NCBI GenBank assembly: GCA_012512055.1
Contig: JAAZEW010000011.1
Span: forward strand, 1 to 5,530
Direction: 5' to 3'
Length of the DNA stretch: 5,530 nt
From: Bacillota bacterium
GTDB lineage: Bacteria > Bacillota_G > SHA-98 > UBA4971
Positions 4,476-5,530 of the stretch are shown one piece after another. Both the position numbers and the translations under genes were made by a program. The notes beneath the pieces were generated by a model. The model did not search any database. It was not told the DNA's origin and saw only the letters and a program-made list of their open reading frames with translations. Position 1 is the stretch's first letter; each line of letters begins with the position of its first letter.

Positions 4476-5530
4476 TAGAAATTCATGGTTATTCCTGCCG
4501 TGAGTCGTCCGTAACTGCTTCCGCTTTCCATCCACCAGTGTTCGTATTTACCTTCTGCGAATATGTTCGTCCTGAGTTCGTGCCTTACCGAGGCAGAACC
4601 CAGCAACACGGGAGTTGTCGCGGACTGGGCCATCAAAAGCGAAGGCCTCGCCGCGTCAGGTTGCGCTGTGTCACGTTGCGCTGCGTCGTCAGCCATGTCT
4701 TCGTCCGCGCCGTTCTTCCCTAGGCCGTTTCCACCCAGGCTTTCTTTAGTAGCGCCGTTTCCGTTCAAACCGTTTTGATCCGTGCCGTTTTCGTCCGTGC
4801 CGCTGCTGCTCTCCTCCCCGCTGCCTCCTTCGTTATGTGCGGCCTCTCTGTCCAGAAACCGAAGGTGAGCTACTTTCAAGTTGACTTCAGTTGAGGGCGA
4901 GAAACGGCGGTCATAGTTCACTGCTATCCCTTGGGTGTTTTGGTCAAAGGGAATCGACAGTCCGCCTGAGCGCGAGGCTATGCTCGAATAATACGGGGCG
5001 AATCCACGAGCGAGATAACCATATGAAAGCTCCAGGCGATGTTCCGGCGTGTTAATGGCTTCTGCCTTTAGGACAAATCCAGGCACCCATCCGGACGTGC
5101 GATATTCAGGATAAAGCGTTGAGCTTGATTCAAACATGCCGACCTCTGCTGCTATATTTCGGCCCCCCGCATTCCCCAGCAGATCTACGGAGATGCCGGT
5201 TTCGTCTCCCAATCCGTCGGCTAAGCAGTTCAAACCGAGAGCCCATTTACCTGCCACAGGCCAGGTCAACCTAAATGCCCATAGGTTGTCTGCGCGAGTC
5301 ACAAATGAGCTATTGTAATAATATCCTGAGCTTAGCCTTGACCATACTCCCACAAGACCCCATTCCTCGGATCCTGTGTCAACGACAATTCCTTCCGCAG
5401 CTTCCAAGTCCGTCCTCCCCAAAAGCCCGATAGGGCCCAAGGAAAACCTCTGTTTACCTGCGCGCACCTGAAAGTCCTCTGTGGCGTATCTGACCCAGGC
5501 CTCGTCAACAAGGAGCGGCCTCACCATTGA
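4475..5530 (-). CDS. outer-membrane porin-like beta-barrel protein, C-terminal part
   Basis: Only the C-terminal 351 residues are in the window; the frame is still open at 5530, so the ATG at 5527 is probably internal. Alternating hydrophobic/polar stretches rich in Tyr, Trp and Gly (WVRYATEDFQVRAGKQRFSL, WALGLNCLADGLG, HRLELSYGYLARGF, RLTAGITMNF) read as amphipathic beta strands. The protein ends in phenylalanine (MNF), the classic C-terminal signal of outer-membrane barrels recognised by the BamA system. The pattern DEAWVRYxTxDFxVRAGKQRFSLGPxGLL resembles S-layer-homology-domain porins of diderm Bacillota. An N-terminal SLH domain would lie outside the window, so that is inference. A long low-complexity insert at about residues 230-295 probably forms a surface loop. 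The likely role is a diffusion channel or a tether between outer membrane and peptidoglycan, consistent with the amidase next door. Confidence 0.75.
   Translation of the reverse strand, partial: SMVRPLLVDEAWVRYATEDFQVRAGKQRFSLGPIGLLGRTDLEAAEGIVVDTGSEEWGLVGVWSRLSSGYYYNSSFVTRADNLWAFRLTWPVAGKWALGLNCLADGLGDETGISVDLLGNAGGRNIAAEVGMFESSSTLYPEYRTSGWVPGFVLKAEAINTPEHRLELSYGYLARGFAPYYSSIASRSGGLSIPFDQNTQGIAVNYDRRFSPSTEVNLKVAHLRFLDREAAHNEGGSGEESSSGTDENGTDQNGLNGNGATKESLGGNGLGKNGADEDMADDAAQRDTAQPDAARPSLLMAQSATTPVLLGSASVRHELRTNIFAEGKYEHWWMESGSSYGRLTAGITMNF
4640..4840 (-). repeat. low-complexity coding tract in the porin
   Basis: Codes for about 65 residues rich in Asn, Gly, Asp, Ser, Glu and later Ala/Asp/Gln (DENGTDQNGLNGNG, GGNGLGKNGADEDMADDA, RDTAQPDAARP). 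At DNA level, short related words such as CCGTTT and TCCGTGCCG recur at steps of 12-15 bases on the plus strand, so it grew in frame by slippage. It is acidic, predicted to be disordered, and flanked by clear beta strands. Confidence 0.7.

Overview
The window looks like a chromosomal segment from a bacterium of moderate GC content. All four genes lie on the minus strand. The most likely host is an outer-membrane-bearing (diderm) member of the Bacillota. This rests on a YtrA-type GntR regulator with a strong sigma-A-type promoter, a TTG start with a purine-rich ribosome binding site, and a beta-barrel, outer-membrane-type protein ending in phenylalanine. The assignment is inference; no taxonomic marker gene is present.

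Right to left, which is the direction of transcription: (1) 5530-4475 is the C-terminal part of an outer-membrane porin-like beta barrel with a low-complexity Asn/Gly/Asp/Ser-rich insert. (2) 4422-3610 is an exported zinc N-acetylmuramoyl-L-alanine amidase whose long N-terminal extension is encoded by 27-bp tandem repeats. (3) 3508-1826 is a cytoplasmic GH13 alpha-amylase-family enzyme with an N-terminal CBM48/AMPK-beta-like domain. These three could be co-transcribed, although a possible promoter precedes the GH13 gene. The first two belong to the cell envelope; the third acts on alpha-glucans. (4) After about 1.5 kb without a credible gene comes a GntR/YtrA-family repressor gene (290-1, running off the left edge), with a near-consensus promoter overlapped by a 27-bp palindromic operator, which suggests autoregulation.

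The 1.5-kb non-coding stretch (291-1825) is the most unusual part. About 18 to 20 copies of a 19-bp palindrome, roughly GTGTTCGAAAATMGWACAC, lie between about 486 and 1363. They come in a symmetric and an asymmetric subtype. Their centres are spaced by 31-33, 41, 49, 61-63, 72 and 104 bp, so nearly all fall on one face of the helix, and the outer arms show compensatory changes. Beside the array are a 108-bp MITE-like element with 10-bp terminal inverted repeats and a perfect TTGATG target duplication, and a degenerate 29-31-bp tandem repeat tract that runs into and supplies the last codons of the GH13 gene.

The window is therefore an ordinary envelope and carbohydrate gene cluster next to a repeat-rich island. 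The phased palindrome array is the best candidate for an undescribed system: a multi-site protein-binding platform, or a hairpin-based repeat family.
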